From NCBI GenBank assembly GCA_000818095.1, contig CP009417.1:434001-498000 (forward strand): a stretch of 64,000 nt of DNA. Direction: 5' to 3'. Positions within the stretch are counted from its first letter, which is position 1, and every line of letters starts with the position of its first letter. Positions 51,592 to 60,270 of this stretch are shown piece by piece. The stretch is from Jeotgalibacillus malaysiensis (lineage in GTDB: Bacteria > Bacillota > Bacilli > Bacillales > Jeotgalibacillaceae). The notes under the pieces were generated by a model that saw only the letters and a program-made list of their open reading frames with translations, ran no database searches and was not told the origin of the DNA. Both the position numbers and the translations under genes were made by a program.

Positions 51592-51690
51592 TTCATTCAC
51601 GTCCTCCCTCGGTTTGTCTCTTATATTCATCTCATTGTATGCAATAGAGCTACACGATATATATCGATAAAACATTCTACTTTTGACTAA

Positions 51691-51733
51691 TAAATAATAT
51701 AATTATGACAATAGTCAAATAAAATGGTATACT
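51691..51733. promoter_or_regulatory. recG promoter with palindrome, possible divergent use
   Basis: ATGACAATAGTCAA (51705-51718). Forward ATGACA-17-TATACT. Reverse TTGACT with TATTTA at 16 bp, a weaker match. Confidence 0.65.
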
Positions 51734-51770
51734 TAGGTTAAGAGTATTTACGGAAAAAGGAGAGATGTGT

Positions 51771-53762
51771 ATGAAAATCGAAGCACTCGGTTTACCTACT
51801 GCTAAAACGAATCAGTTGAAGAAGAAAGGGTTGGAAACCATTGAAGATGTGATTCAATACTTGCCGAGAAAGTATTTTGACTTTACAGAGCAAGTGTCAT
51901 TCCGGCAGGGAAATGGAAACCCTTCTTTATACGGCGGGAAAGTGGTCGCTGTAAATCCGAAAGGAAAAGTTATTACGTTCAAGCTCGAAGATGAGTTAAG
52001 TGATGCTGTCGGCTACCTGACATTTTTCGGTCAACCTTATTTGAAAAGCCGTATTAAGGTAGGAGAGACGATTTATGTAGGAGGGAAGGTGGAAGAGAAA
52101 TTCGGGAAGTTCTTTATGTCCCCTATCACATGGGCACATGAGAAGTCCTCTATCCAGGGAATTCAAGCCGTTTATCGAAAAGTAGCGGGGATGTCCGATG
52201 AATACCTGCAAAAGGCAGTTCAATCCGCTTTGACGATGAATACAAAGGATGATTATCTCGAACCGGTTCTTCTTCGGGAATTTGATGTCATTCCATACCA
52301 TAAGAGTGTTCGTGGATTGCATCAACCTAAAACAATGGAGCAGTTGCAGGATAGTTTGCAACGGAACCTATTTGATGAACTCTTTGAGTATAATTTCCAC
52401 TTATTACGAAGAGGAGCATCTAAATCAAAAGTCAGTCCTTATACATTGGCTGGATTTGATAAAACGACAGCTTTTATGAAAAACCTCCCATTTTCCCTTA
52501 CAGACGGGCAACGTGATGTTTTGCGTGGGATTACCTTGAAGATGAAAGAAGGAAAGATGGTGGACGCCCTGGTAATGGGGGATGTCGGTTGCGGAAAAAC
52601 TATGGTGGCTCTATTGCTAATGGTCGGGCAAGCGGAAGCTGGATACCAATCCGTACTCATGGCACCAACAAACGTGTTGGCTGTTCAACATTATCTTGAA
52701 GCGAAAGAGCTGTTAGAACCGCTCGGGATTCGTGTAGGATTCCTGAATGGTGGCATGAAAGTCCGAGAGCGAAAAGCGGTACTCAAAGGACTTCGAGAGG
52801 GTGAAATTGATGTATTAATTGGAACACATGCTTGTATTGGTTCGGATGTGGAGTTTTCACGTCTTTCCTTGTGTGTAGTAGATGAGGAACATCGTTTTGG
52901 TGTTCGCCAGCGGGACGGGATTCGAGACAAGGTGAAAGACGGTATTCATATGGTGTCGATGTCTGCCACGCCGATTCCAAGAAGTCTTGCTACCACGTTA
53001 TTTGGAGAGCATGTCGATATCTATTCGATTAAAACACTTCCTACAGGACGTAAACCGGTTCAAATCTCTCTTCATGAAGAACAGGGGCTTCCTTATGAAA
53101 AAATCAAGGAGGCTGTCAAGCGTGGCGAACAAGCCTATATTGTCTGTCCGTTGATTGAGGAAAATGATAGTGAGACGATGAGCGACGTTAAAAGCGTGGA
53201 ACAAGTCTTTAAAGAGGTATCGTCTGAATTTGTAAAAGAGGGCATTGTCGTCGATTTTATTTCCGGAAACATGAAGGAAGAAGAAATCAATGCTCATCTC
53301 AAAGCGTTTAAAGAAGGAGATACGCACGTATTGATTTCTACAACGGTCATTGAAGTTGGTGTAAACGTGCCGAATGCGACCGTGATGGTCATTGAGAACG
53401 CAGAACGATTTGGAGCCAGTCAGATTTGGCAGTTGAAAGGTCGAGTGGGTCGGGGAGACAAAGCTTCAAGCTGTTACTTGATTTCACCAAATCCAAATCC
53501 AACGTCTAAAGAGAAATTGGAAATGATTTGTCGGGCGAAAGATGGATTTGAAGTCGCTCGTGAAGACCTTCGTCTTCGAGGAGCAGGAAGTTTGCTAGGT
53601 GAAGACCAATCAGGTGCCAATCGTTATATTCAACTCATTTTAGCGAACGAATCCTTAAACGATAAAATCCGCCAAACCATTCGAGAAATCCTTTCTGATG
53701 AGAAGCGTTTGAAACGATACGTGTTATCTTTAAGAAAAGATGAAGAAATTGAAGAAAATTAA
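51771..53762 (+). CDS. recG: RecG-type ATP-dependent DNA helicase
   Basis: 663 residues from ATG 51771 (AAAAAGGAGAG 8 nt upstream). An N-terminal wedge-like OB region is followed by helicase motifs: MGDVGCGKT (270-277), VVDEEHRFG (D371), SMSATPIPRSLA, ISTTVIEVGVNVPNA and QLKGRVGRG. RecG remodels stalled forks and branch intermediates. Slightly shorter than the chromosomal protein (about 680-690). Confidence 0.93.
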   Translation: MKIEALGLPTAKTNQLKKKGLETIEDVIQYLPRKYFDFTEQVSFRQGNGNPSLYGGKVVAVNPKGKVITFKLEDELSDAVGYLTFFGQPYLKSRIKVGETIYVGGKVEEKFGKFFMSPITWAHEKSSIQGIQAVYRKVAGMSDEYLQKAVQSALTMNTKDDYLEPVLLREFDVIPYHKSVRGLHQPKTMEQLQDSLQRNLFDELFEYNFHLLRRGASKSKVSPYTLAGFDKTTAFMKNLPFSLTDGQRDVLRGITLKMKEGKMVDALVMGDVGCGKTMVALLLMVGQAEAGYQSVLMAPTNVLAVQHYLEAKELLEPLGIRVGFLNGGMKVRERKAVLKGLREGEIDVLIGTHACIGSDVEFSRLSLCVVDEEHRFGVRQRDGIRDKVKDGIHMVSMSATPIPRSLATTLFGEHVDIYSIKTLPTGRKPVQISLHEEQGLPYEKIKEAVKRGEQAYIVCPLIEENDSETMSDVKSVEQVFKEVSSEFVKEGIVVDFISGNMKEEEINAHLKAFKEGDTHVLISTTVIEVGVNVPNATVMVIENAERFGASQIWQLKGRVGRGDKASSCYLISPNPNPTSKEKLEMICRAKDGFEVAREDLRLRGAGSLLGEDQSGANRYIQLILANESLNDKIRQTIREILSDEKRLKRYVLSLRKDEEIEEN

Positions 53763-53787
53763 GACACCTTTCGGGGTGTCTTTTGTG
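53761..53787 (+). terminator. Rho-independent terminator
   Basis: AAGACACC pairs with GGTGTCTT, followed by TTG. Confidence 0.8.
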
Positions 53788-53810
53788 TTCGAGAAGAGAG
53801 GTATCCGAAA

Positions 53811-53830
53811 AAGTTGCCTATAGGCAACTT
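53811..53830. repeat. 20-bp perfect palindrome
   Basis: AAGTTGCCTATAGGCAACTT. It is isolated between the recG terminator and the next promoter, with no T run. It could be a protein-binding site or an RNA hairpin. The rest of 53788-53914 is AT-rich without other signals. Confidence 0.7.
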
Positions 53831-53914
53831 CTCCGAAACATAAACCTATATTAAGGGCAAAAAATACAGCGGACGAAAATATATCAATAAAGATATAATA
53901 GTCCATTTAATATA

Positions 53915-53944
53915 TTGACTATAGTCAAGATTTGAGGCTATAAT
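53915..53944 (+). promoter_or_regulatory. Promoter with perfect palindromic operator
   Basis: TTGACT, 18 bp, TATAAT; TTGACTATAGTCAA at 53915-53928. Confidence 0.8.
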
Positions 53945-54012
53945 AGAGCTACGAGACAATTACTATCTAATGATTTTGGATAGTGAACAACAATGAGAGG
54001 AGGAGATAGGTC

Positions 54013-55350
54013 ATGTCAGTGAACGTCGAAAGCATTATACGATTAACACCGTCCATTCGAAAAAAAGCTACGGCGAATGTTTGGACACGAAAGGACGAAG
54101 CTTTTGACATGGACTTCCTCTACTCTTCTCTCAATCAAATCATCGAAAGAAACGAAGGTTCGAATGATTCACCTTTATTTGAACAGTTAAGACAGATTGA
54201 TTTGACTCAATTTTCGAAAGAATCACCTGGTCTAAATCGTTTTTTCACCTGTTCATTCTTTGCAAAACGATATGCTTGGATTTCCCAAAATGAAAAAGGA
54301 GAATATCGTTACTTTTCAAAAATCAAAGATGGGTATGGGTTTTATGCATTTGATTTGTTTGATTTGATGTGTATTCTTCTGAACAAGACAAGCCGTGAGC
54401 TAATTCGATATCTTGAAGAATCGTATCCATACAACGGCATGAGCCAGTGGTCGATGAAAGAAAATGAAAAGATTGAAGAAAATCTAACGATGCTATCCCC
54501 TCAGAAGCTTATGGATACACCAAACCTTCAACGCATCATGAGAGGTGGCGTAGAAGTATTGCAACAGTTTCTCCAATACGGAAGAAAACATATTAATGGG
54601 AAACACTTGTCAAACGGTGAGCATGCCGTATTTTTCATGTCTACACAGTACTTCAAGGAACATTATTTCCCGCTTAAATCTCTCTCAACATTAAATCAAT
54701 GGGTGAATCTTTTTGCTGTTCTTGGGCTCATTGAAAAGACATCACAGGTACCGGTTGAATTGCAAGTGGAAGCGGAGAAGCAACAAGCTTTAAAAAAGAA
54801 ACATAATCACGTCTCCTTTTACATCATCCCCGCTTTTAAAAAAGTTTTCCATCAAGCAGAAATTCGTGCAAAAGAGTTGGTTGAACAGCGTATCTCTTAC
54901 CATCAATTAACCAAAAAGATGGTTTTATCTGTCTTTGGAAAGGCTGTTCACGACCATGTATATATTCAGAAAACACATGGGAGAAAAAGTAAGCAGTCAC
55001 CTAAAACTTCACGTTTTTCGATGGAATGGCTGGATATGTATTTCACGATTCAATTATCAGAGCGTGGAGTGGTTTCAAAGAGAGATTTAGAGGGTGAGTC
55101 TACGTTGAGTAAGACCGCATTTAGTCGCTATTGGACGGAGCTACTGGTTCGCCATCATTGCGAGGTTGATACGCCAACGGAGAAAGAGAGAACTAGATTT
55201 GGTTGGAATTATCGTCAGGTTGTTGCAAGACCTATTTCGGTTCAAGTTGAATCTACGGTATGGAAAGATGAAACACGGCTTCCGTGGGATGATGAATCGT
55301 TTGGTCGTTTGTTTGCGGATGATTCAACAGAATGTATGCAAGTATCTTAA
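54013..55350 (+). CDS. Unknown protein, possible plasmid replication protein with primase-like N-region
   Basis: 445 residues. About residues 70-140 read FFTCSFFAKRYAWISQNEKGEYRYFSK...AFDLFDLMCILLNKTSRELIRYLEE. This follows the layout of a CHC2 primase zinc domain (CxxF...YxCF....DLFDLV....SF.EA..YL) with all but one of the zinc ligands lost. The C-terminal half has winged-helix-like segments (KRDLEGESTLSKTAFSRYW). Both features fit an initiator or replication accessory protein, but this is inference only. GAGAGGAGGAG precedes the ATG. First gene of an operon with membrane proteins. Confidence 0.45.
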   Translation: MSVNVESIIRLTPSIRKKATANVWTRKDEAFDMDFLYSSLNQIIERNEGSNDSPLFEQLRQIDLTQFSKESPGLNRFFTCSFFAKRYAWISQNEKGEYRYFSKIKDGYGFYAFDLFDLMCILLNKTSRELIRYLEESYPYNGMSQWSMKENEKIEENLTMLSPQKLMDTPNLQRIMRGGVEVLQQFLQYGRKHINGKHLSNGEHAVFFMSTQYFKEHYFPLKSLSTLNQWVNLFAVLGLIEKTSQVPVELQVEAEKQQALKKKHNHVSFYIIPAFKKVFHQAEIRAKELVEQRISYHQLTKKMVLSVFGKAVHDHVYIQKTHGRKSKQSPKTSRFSMEWLDMYFTIQLSERGVVSKRDLEGESTLSKTAFSRYWTELLVRHHCEVDTPTEKERTRFGWNYRQVVARPISVQVESTVWKDETRLPWDDESFGRLFADDSTECMQVS

Positions 55351-55371
55351 CTAAAGGAAGGGGATTATGGT

Positions 55372-56394
55372 ATGAAACACAAAACAAAGATGACGGTAGC
55401 GGTATTGTCCACAGCCGTTATGCTTTCAGGTTGTACACCTATGGACAAGACGATTGCATCGGTTGATGAATATGCACAGGGAAAGTTAGCTTCTCTTTCG
55501 GTACCGTTTGAATGGTTCAAGTTGGATAAATTGAAGGATGAAACGCCTAAAGACGTTTGGGGGAACATTACACCGATTGAACTCCCTGTAAAAGATACCT
55601 CGAATAAAACACGAGCTTCTATGGAAGAGTTCTTGTCTGTACTTTCAACTGAGTTGACAGCGGTTGACTCGATGAAACAGTTTGCAGAGGGAAGTAACTC
55701 GTCCCGAGAAACGATTCCCTATTTCTCCTATCTTTCATCCTCTTCTGATGTATTTGGTGATGCAGTAAAGGAAATTTACGCCGTACCTCACCAGTTTGTT
55801 CAATCCATGACGTTGACAGGGGTTGGGGAACAGGTAGCAGATGGGGAGAGAATGCGTGTCATGACTGCCACTCTTAATAGTGTCAATGACTCAGAAAAGT
55901 TTTTAACACATGATTTTTCATTCTGGATGGATGAAAAGAACAATATCAAAAAAGTCACGCTAAATCAGGAATCGAATCGTGTTCACACTCCCAAGCCACT
56001 AACAAAAGATAGTGAATGGGTTGAACACGTCCATAAAGAATTCGGGTTCTTATGGAAAGACATCGGCTCCTTCCCCAAAAATGACGATTGGACGAAAGTG
56101 ACAAAAGACGTTTTTAGTTCATGGCTAACTCAACAAGGTATCGACGATAAAGAATCGGTTGATGTCATGTATGAATGGTACCGGATGAACGAAGGTGACT
56201 TGAGTCGTGCGGTTGTAACGGGCTATTTGCATACAGACCATGAAGCACTTGCTCAAACACTTTATGAAGTAACGTATCCTCATAAAAATACAGGGAAAAC
56301 AACTTCATTTACAGTTGTCTATGACCGTGGACTAAACAAAATCATTGGACTACAAAAGGGAAGTCCATTTACCTACAAGGGGGAATCAGAATGA
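55372..56394 (+). CDS. Lipoprotein of unknown function
   Basis: 340 residues. Signal peptide with lipobox LSGC (lipid-attached C21). The mature part has repeated beta-rich stretches (MRVMTATLNSVNDSEKFLTHDF). AAGGAAGGGG precedes the ATG and the stop overlaps the next start (ATGA). Probably anchored on the outer face of the membrane with the following two membrane proteins. Confidence 0.75.
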   Translation: MKHKTKMTVAVLSTAVMLSGCTPMDKTIASVDEYAQGKLASLSVPFEWFKLDKLKDETPKDVWGNITPIELPVKDTSNKTRASMEEFLSVLSTELTAVDSMKQFAEGSNSSRETIPYFSYLSSSSDVFGDAVKEIYAVPHQFVQSMTLTGVGEQVADGERMRVMTATLNSVNDSEKFLTHDFSFWMDEKNNIKKVTLNQESNRVHTPKPLTKDSEWVEHVHKEFGFLWKDIGSFPKNDDWTKVTKDVFSSWLTQQGIDDKESVDVMYEWYRMNEGDLSRAVVTGYLHTDHEALAQTLYEVTYPHKNTGKTTSFTVVYDRGLNKIIGLQKGSPFTYKGESE

Positions 56395-57383
56395 AAAAGA
56401 GATGGATTGGAGCAGGTGCTGTCCTGATTGGACTAGCAGGGCTATCATCAACGTATTATCTAATGGAAAAAGATGAATCGGCTCAAGTACAAACTATCGA
56501 AAAGATGTCTGAAGAAGAGCAGAAAAACTTTGTCAATCAAATTGCTGACATGGTGAGTAACGGAGATACTCCCGCTTCGATTGAATCAGAGATTGAGAAA
56601 AAGATTTCCGGATTGTCGAAAGACCGAGCAAATGAGGTCTTATATAGTCTTCTATACGCTCTTAAATTGGAACAGGAACGGCTAATGGAGTCCTACACTG
56701 GGATTGCAACAGCACTTACGGATGCTTATAACGACGGTCAGTTTAAAACTGGAACAAATAAATTTGGAAAAGTTGAAGATAAATCCGTTCGTTCGTTTTT
56801 AGAAGGATTGGATGAGCAATTCTTCAAAATTGAAGAAAAAGATGATGCTCTTCTTCTGACTCATGACCTCGAACGTATCGAATCGAAATACGGTTCCTTC
56901 TTTAATCCTTCTACTCAAGCCCTCTTTGATATCCGCATGAAAAAAGAAACATCTCCTTATGCCAATTACACGTACAATTCATATGACTTAAAAAAGAATC
57001 TTGAATTCATTCTCTTTATTGAAGGAAAGCGTGACGTATGGCAGGACACGATTGTACATTATGACATTCAGTCTATACAGGAAGCGGCTTATGCAGATTT
57101 CTTTGGCGTTACGCATGATGCGTACTTTGAAGAAAAAGATGGCGAACTCGTATTGAAAGAATCTGTCAAAGACGAAATGTGGGCATTGATGAAAGAATTT
57201 GCGAATAGCTTCATGGGTGATGATATTCTTGGCTTTATGGATGAACTTGAAACCGATGATTGGGCACGAAAATCAGAGCATGACTTCGTTTTAAAGCGAA
57301 TCGAAGAGCGATTTTCAAGAGCATCTTCCGTTCAGGTACCATTCATTCAAGTGACGGCTCCAGGTGAGGGGGAAATCGAATGA
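56391..57383 (+). CDS. Membrane-anchored protein of unknown function
   Basis: 330 residues with an N-terminal transmembrane helix/uncleaved signal (about 5-25) and an acidic extracellular helical domain. Coupled to both neighbours by ATGA overlaps, so likely part of a complex with them. No family recognised. Confidence 0.7.
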   Translation: MKKRWIGAGAVLIGLAGLSSTYYLMEKDESAQVQTIEKMSEEEQKNFVNQIADMVSNGDTPASIESEIEKKISGLSKDRANEVLYSLLYALKLEQERLMESYTGIATALTDAYNDGQFKTGTNKFGKVEDKSVRSFLEGLDEQFFKIEEKDDALLLTHDLERIESKYGSFFNPSTQALFDIRMKKETSPYANYTYNSYDLKKNLEFILFIEGKRDVWQDTIVHYDIQSIQEAAYADFFGVTHDAYFEEKDGELVLKESVKDEMWALMKEFANSFMGDDILGFMDELETDDWARKSEHDFVLKRIEERFSRASSVQVPFIQVTAPGEGEIE

Positions 57384-58195
57384 GTGAAAAGAAGAAAAAG
57401 TTAAGTTGGATATGGTGGGTTATCTTCCCACCCTATGCCTTCTACCTCCTTATTCGGTCTTCACTCAAATGGTATATCAAAGTGCCGATTGTGTTGATTT
57501 CTATTTTAACGATTGTGTTAGCTATTGACATGACTTTGCACCCTCACAGGGTGGAAGAGTCAAAGGCTGAACAGAAGGCAATCACCTATTTGTTGAAAGA
57601 AGAGAAGGAAACGGTACGAAAGATGGAGCGATTAGGCGAAGGGGTGATTGTAGGAAAAACAGAAAAGCAACCGGTTGTGTACTATCGCTTCGCAACGGAT
57701 AACAAATTGTATCATATTGGATTTGTATCTAAGAATGGCGATGACCTGGAAATCTTTCAGGTGGAAGAGCGTTATCCGAATGTCACCTTGATAAAAGGAG
57801 ATGCCGATACAACCGATTCTGTCAGTTCCTTGTATATTGCAAAAGAAGCCGAACGTCTCGGAACACCTGATTCATTAGTAAAAAAGGAAACGGATGGAAC
57901 GACAACCGTCAAAACTTCTAAAGGCACCTATACGCTTAAGAGCGGGATGAATCAATTGTTTATGTTAAAAAAAGGAACGGAGACCATCTTGCAAAAAGAA
58001 GTGGATGAACCACTTGAGACAAAAGATGTTCACAAATTCCTTAAAGAGCGAGAAGAGAAAATCGGTCGTTTGAAACAATTCGATAAATATGAGGTTTCAC
58101 CCGGCAGGGAATCGTATTTCTTTACGACGAGTAAAGGGGAGTACTTGTTGGAATTGAATGATGACGGTTCTAAAAAATTAAAACAGAAAAATTAA
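57380..58195 (+). CDS. Membrane protein of unknown function
   Basis: 271 residues. A hydrophobic N-terminus with two helices (WIWWVIFPPYAFYLLIR and VPIVLISILTIVLAID) is followed by a charged extracellular domain with beta strands. Overlaps the previous gene by ATGA. Confidence 0.7.
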   Translation: MSEKKKKLSWIWWVIFPPYAFYLLIRSSLKWYIKVPIVLISILTIVLAIDMTLHPHRVEESKAEQKAITYLLKEEKETVRKMERLGEGVIVGKTEKQPVVYYRFATDNKLYHIGFVSKNGDDLEIFQVEERYPNVTLIKGDADTTDSVSSLYIAKEAERLGTPDSLVKKETDGTTTVKTSKGTYTLKSGMNQLFMLKKGTETILQKEVDEPLETKDVHKFLKEREEKIGRLKQFDKYEVSPGRESYFFTTSKGEYLLELNDDGSKKLKQKN

Positions 58196-58209
58196 GGAGT
58201 GGGTATAAG

Positions 58210-58614
58210 ATGGAAGAAAATCAATTGATTGCATTAGATTATTTAGAAGAAATGGGTGATAAAGTGGTAGAAATTTTGTCACCACAGTTAATCGGACAAG
58301 CATTCGAAGTGACAAAAGAACAGCCATTCCCAGTCTTGTTAATGCAGGAAGTGGCAAACCTTGTCATTGGAGTGGCGGTTGAGAATACAGAGATTCGTGC
58401 GTTTCATGTTGCCCCGTTGATTGAAGGCGATTTGTACATGCTCGATGTACAAGATAAAAACCAAAACTCCGTAGCGACAGTGATGCTCATGACAAATAAA
58501 GCGAAGTCTCGAATTATCATTGAGGATATTTTGGTCACCTTCAAAAAGGGTGCCATCATCTATCGTCATGAAGAATTGTTAGAGCAACCATCTGAAGAAG
58601 AAGTAGCGGGATGA
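58210..58614 (+). CDS. Hypothetical protein
   Basis: 134 residues, soluble, alternating hydrophobic strands (VIGVAVENTEIRAFHVAPLI). AAGGAGTG precedes the ATG. Last gene of the operon, followed by a terminator. Confidence 0.65.
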   Translation: MEENQLIALDYLEEMGDKVVEILSPQLIGQAFEVTKEQPFPVLLMQEVANLVIGVAVENTEIRAFHVAPLIEGDLYMLDVQDKNQNSVATVMLMTNKAKSRIIIEDILVTFKKGAIIYRHEELLEQPSEEEVAG

Positions 58615-58617
58615 AGA

Positions 58618-58645
58618 AAGAGGTCAATTTTTGACCTCTTTTTTG
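58618..58645 (+). terminator. Rho-independent terminator
   Basis: AAAGAGGTCAA pairs with TTGACCTCTTT. Confidence 0.9.
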
Positions 58646-58706
58646 TTATGAGACATTTTTAATAGGAATAGGATAAGAAAAATCAAAAAATGGTGTGTAT
58701 TTACAC
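58646..58706 (+). promoter_or_regulatory. TTATGA/TAGGAT promoter and hairpin leader
   Basis: TTATGA, 17 bp, TAGGAT, then GTGT-ATTT-ACAC (58695-58706) followed by AATTTATTTAAAAGGGAG. Confidence 0.65.
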
Positions 58707-58733
58707 AATTTATTTAAAAGGGAGAGATTCGCT

Positions 58734-59204
58734 ATGTTGAATCAAGCAAAGAAACAGGAGAAAGTATTTAAACAGGTGTTCACAGCTCAAAACATTTTAA
58801 AGGCACGTCATGCGTATGAGTTCTACACTGATAAATACCTGCAAGAATTGAATGTGGCTTTGGAGAACGGCGACTCTGTGAAAGCACATGAACTTAAAAA
58901 GAAACTGACAGAATTAAGTAAAAATCTAACAGAATTAAAGGAAGTTCCTGCACCAACTTTTTCGTTCGGAGAAGTGGTTCAGCTGACTGCTCCTGTCCGT
59001 CGTAAAGATGTAAAAGAACGCATTTTTACACAAAAAAACATTGAGCAATCATTAAAAATTTACAGTGGATATGTAGATATCTACCTTGATAACTTGAACA
59101 CAGCATTGAAAAACGGCGACGATGCAATTGCTCAGGAACTCAAGTCTGAATTGGAAGCTCTACGAGTCAACATTTCGGATTTAAAAAATGAAGTATCTAT
59201 CTAA
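58734..59204 (+). CDS. Hypothetical protein with internal tandem duplication
   Basis: 156 residues from ATG 58734. Two copies of a helical unit of about 60 residues: FTAQNILKARHAYEFYTDKY (first half) and FTQKNIEQSLKIYSGYVDIY (second half), each continuing L..LN.AL.NGD...A.ELK..L..L..N...LK. A Pro-rich linker separates them. It is probably a helical-hairpin or coiled-coil protein. Monocistronic, with its own promoter and terminator. Confidence 0.7.
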   Translation: MLNQAKKQEKVFKQVFTAQNILKARHAYEFYTDKYLQELNVALENGDSVKAHELKKKLTELSKNLTELKEVPAPTFSFGEVVQLTAPVRRKDVKERIFTQKNIEQSLKIYSGYVDIYLDNLNTALKNGDDAIAQELKSELEALRVNISDLKNEVSI

Positions 59205-59250
59205 TAGAGTTACCTTCATAAATTGATTGACAAATGTTTATAATGGTTAG

Positions 59251-59286
59251 GAAGATTAAGAACCTGGATTCCGGGTTCTTTTTTTG
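59251..59286 (+). terminator. Rho-independent terminator
   Basis: AAGAACCTGG pairs with CCGGGTTCTT around ATT, followed by TTTTT. Confidence 0.85.
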
Positions 59287-59309
59287 TTGTTCAAAGTCAT
59301 TCTCTAAAT

Positions 59310-59338
59310 TTGACAATAGGCAAATATAATGATAGACT
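59310..59338 (+). promoter_or_regulatory. Promoter with variant palindrome
   Basis: TTGACA, 17 bp, TAGACT; TTGACAATAGGCAA has one mismatch to the operator. Confidence 0.75.
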
Positions 59339-59370
59339 AAAAGAAAAGCAGACTCATAAGGAGTGATAAT

Positions 59371-60258
59371 ATGTTGACGAAAGAAAATACAGATGTGTTG
59401 GCATCATTGAATGTTGAAGCCATCTCAAACTATACAGAAATGATGAAACATGGACATTTTGTCGTCCTTGATATTGAAACGACTGGTTTTCATCCAGGAA
59501 AAGGTGCGACGATTATTGAAATTGGAGCCGTTCGGATTCTCAATGGCGAAATTCAAGATAAGTATCAACGCTTCATTGACCCTCAGATGAAAATTCCGAA
59601 AAAGATTGTAGAACACACGGGAATTACAAACGAAATGGTGGATGGGAAGCCAACTATCGGCGAAGTCCTGCCGGAGTTTCACGAATACATCGGGGACGCT
59701 GTTGTCGTCATTCATAATGAAGGGTTCGACTGGAAACGGTTCCTTGTTCCAATGTTTGAACGAGTTGGTATTCATATGAAGAATCCTGTCATCTGTACAC
59801 TAAAACTTTTCCGTCGTGCCCTTCCAAATCAAAAAGCAGAGGGATATAAACTGGGAACACTTGCAAATCTTTTTGGTGTCTCGTTAGACAATGCTCACCG
59901 TGCAGATGAAGATGCGTATGCGACTGCAGAAGTGTTCTTAAAAGTGTATGAGTATGTGATTGACCCTGAAACAGTTGAGGTTCGCCAGCATATTGTAAAG
60001 CCGGTTGAACACACACCTGCTGAGGTCAAACGAGTTCGCTATTGGGAAAAGCAAATCACGAAGAAAAAAGTGATGAAACGCCATTATATCTCACTGCGAC
60101 ATGAAGATAATTTTGGAACAGTATACTTTGATATTCCAACAAAAGTTTGGTATAACAAAGACTTTCCGCTTCCTTTAGACTTTAAAAAAGTAGAGCAGGC
60201 GGTATTGGAATTCCTATCGTTAGAAACTGTCCGTGCTTTGCAAGAATTTAAAAATTGA
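59371..60258 (+). CDS. DnaQ-type proofreading exonuclease with C-terminal extension
   Basis: 295 residues. ExoI HFVVLDIETTGFHPGKG (D34, E36), ExoII VVIHNEGFDWKRFL and ExoIII NAHRADEDAYATAEVF are the DEDDh motifs of the epsilon subunit. About 100 extra C-terminal residues form a separate unit. Upstream of the clamp-like gene by 12 bp. TAAGGAGTG precedes the ATG. It probably proofreads for the element's DnaE. Confidence 0.85.
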   Translation: MLTKENTDVLASLNVEAISNYTEMMKHGHFVVLDIETTGFHPGKGATIIEIGAVRILNGEIQDKYQRFIDPQMKIPKKIVEHTGITNEMVDGKPTIGEVLPEFHEYIGDAVVVIHNEGFDWKRFLVPMFERVGIHMKNPVICTLKLFRRALPNQKAEGYKLGTLANLFGVSLDNAHRADEDAYATAEVFLKVYEYVIDPETVEVRQHIVKPVEHTPAEVKRVRYWEKQITKKKVMKRHYISLRHEDNFGTVYFDIPTKVWYNKDFPLPLDFKKVEQAVLEFLSLETVRALQEFKN

Positions 60259-60270
60259 GAGGTGACATAG

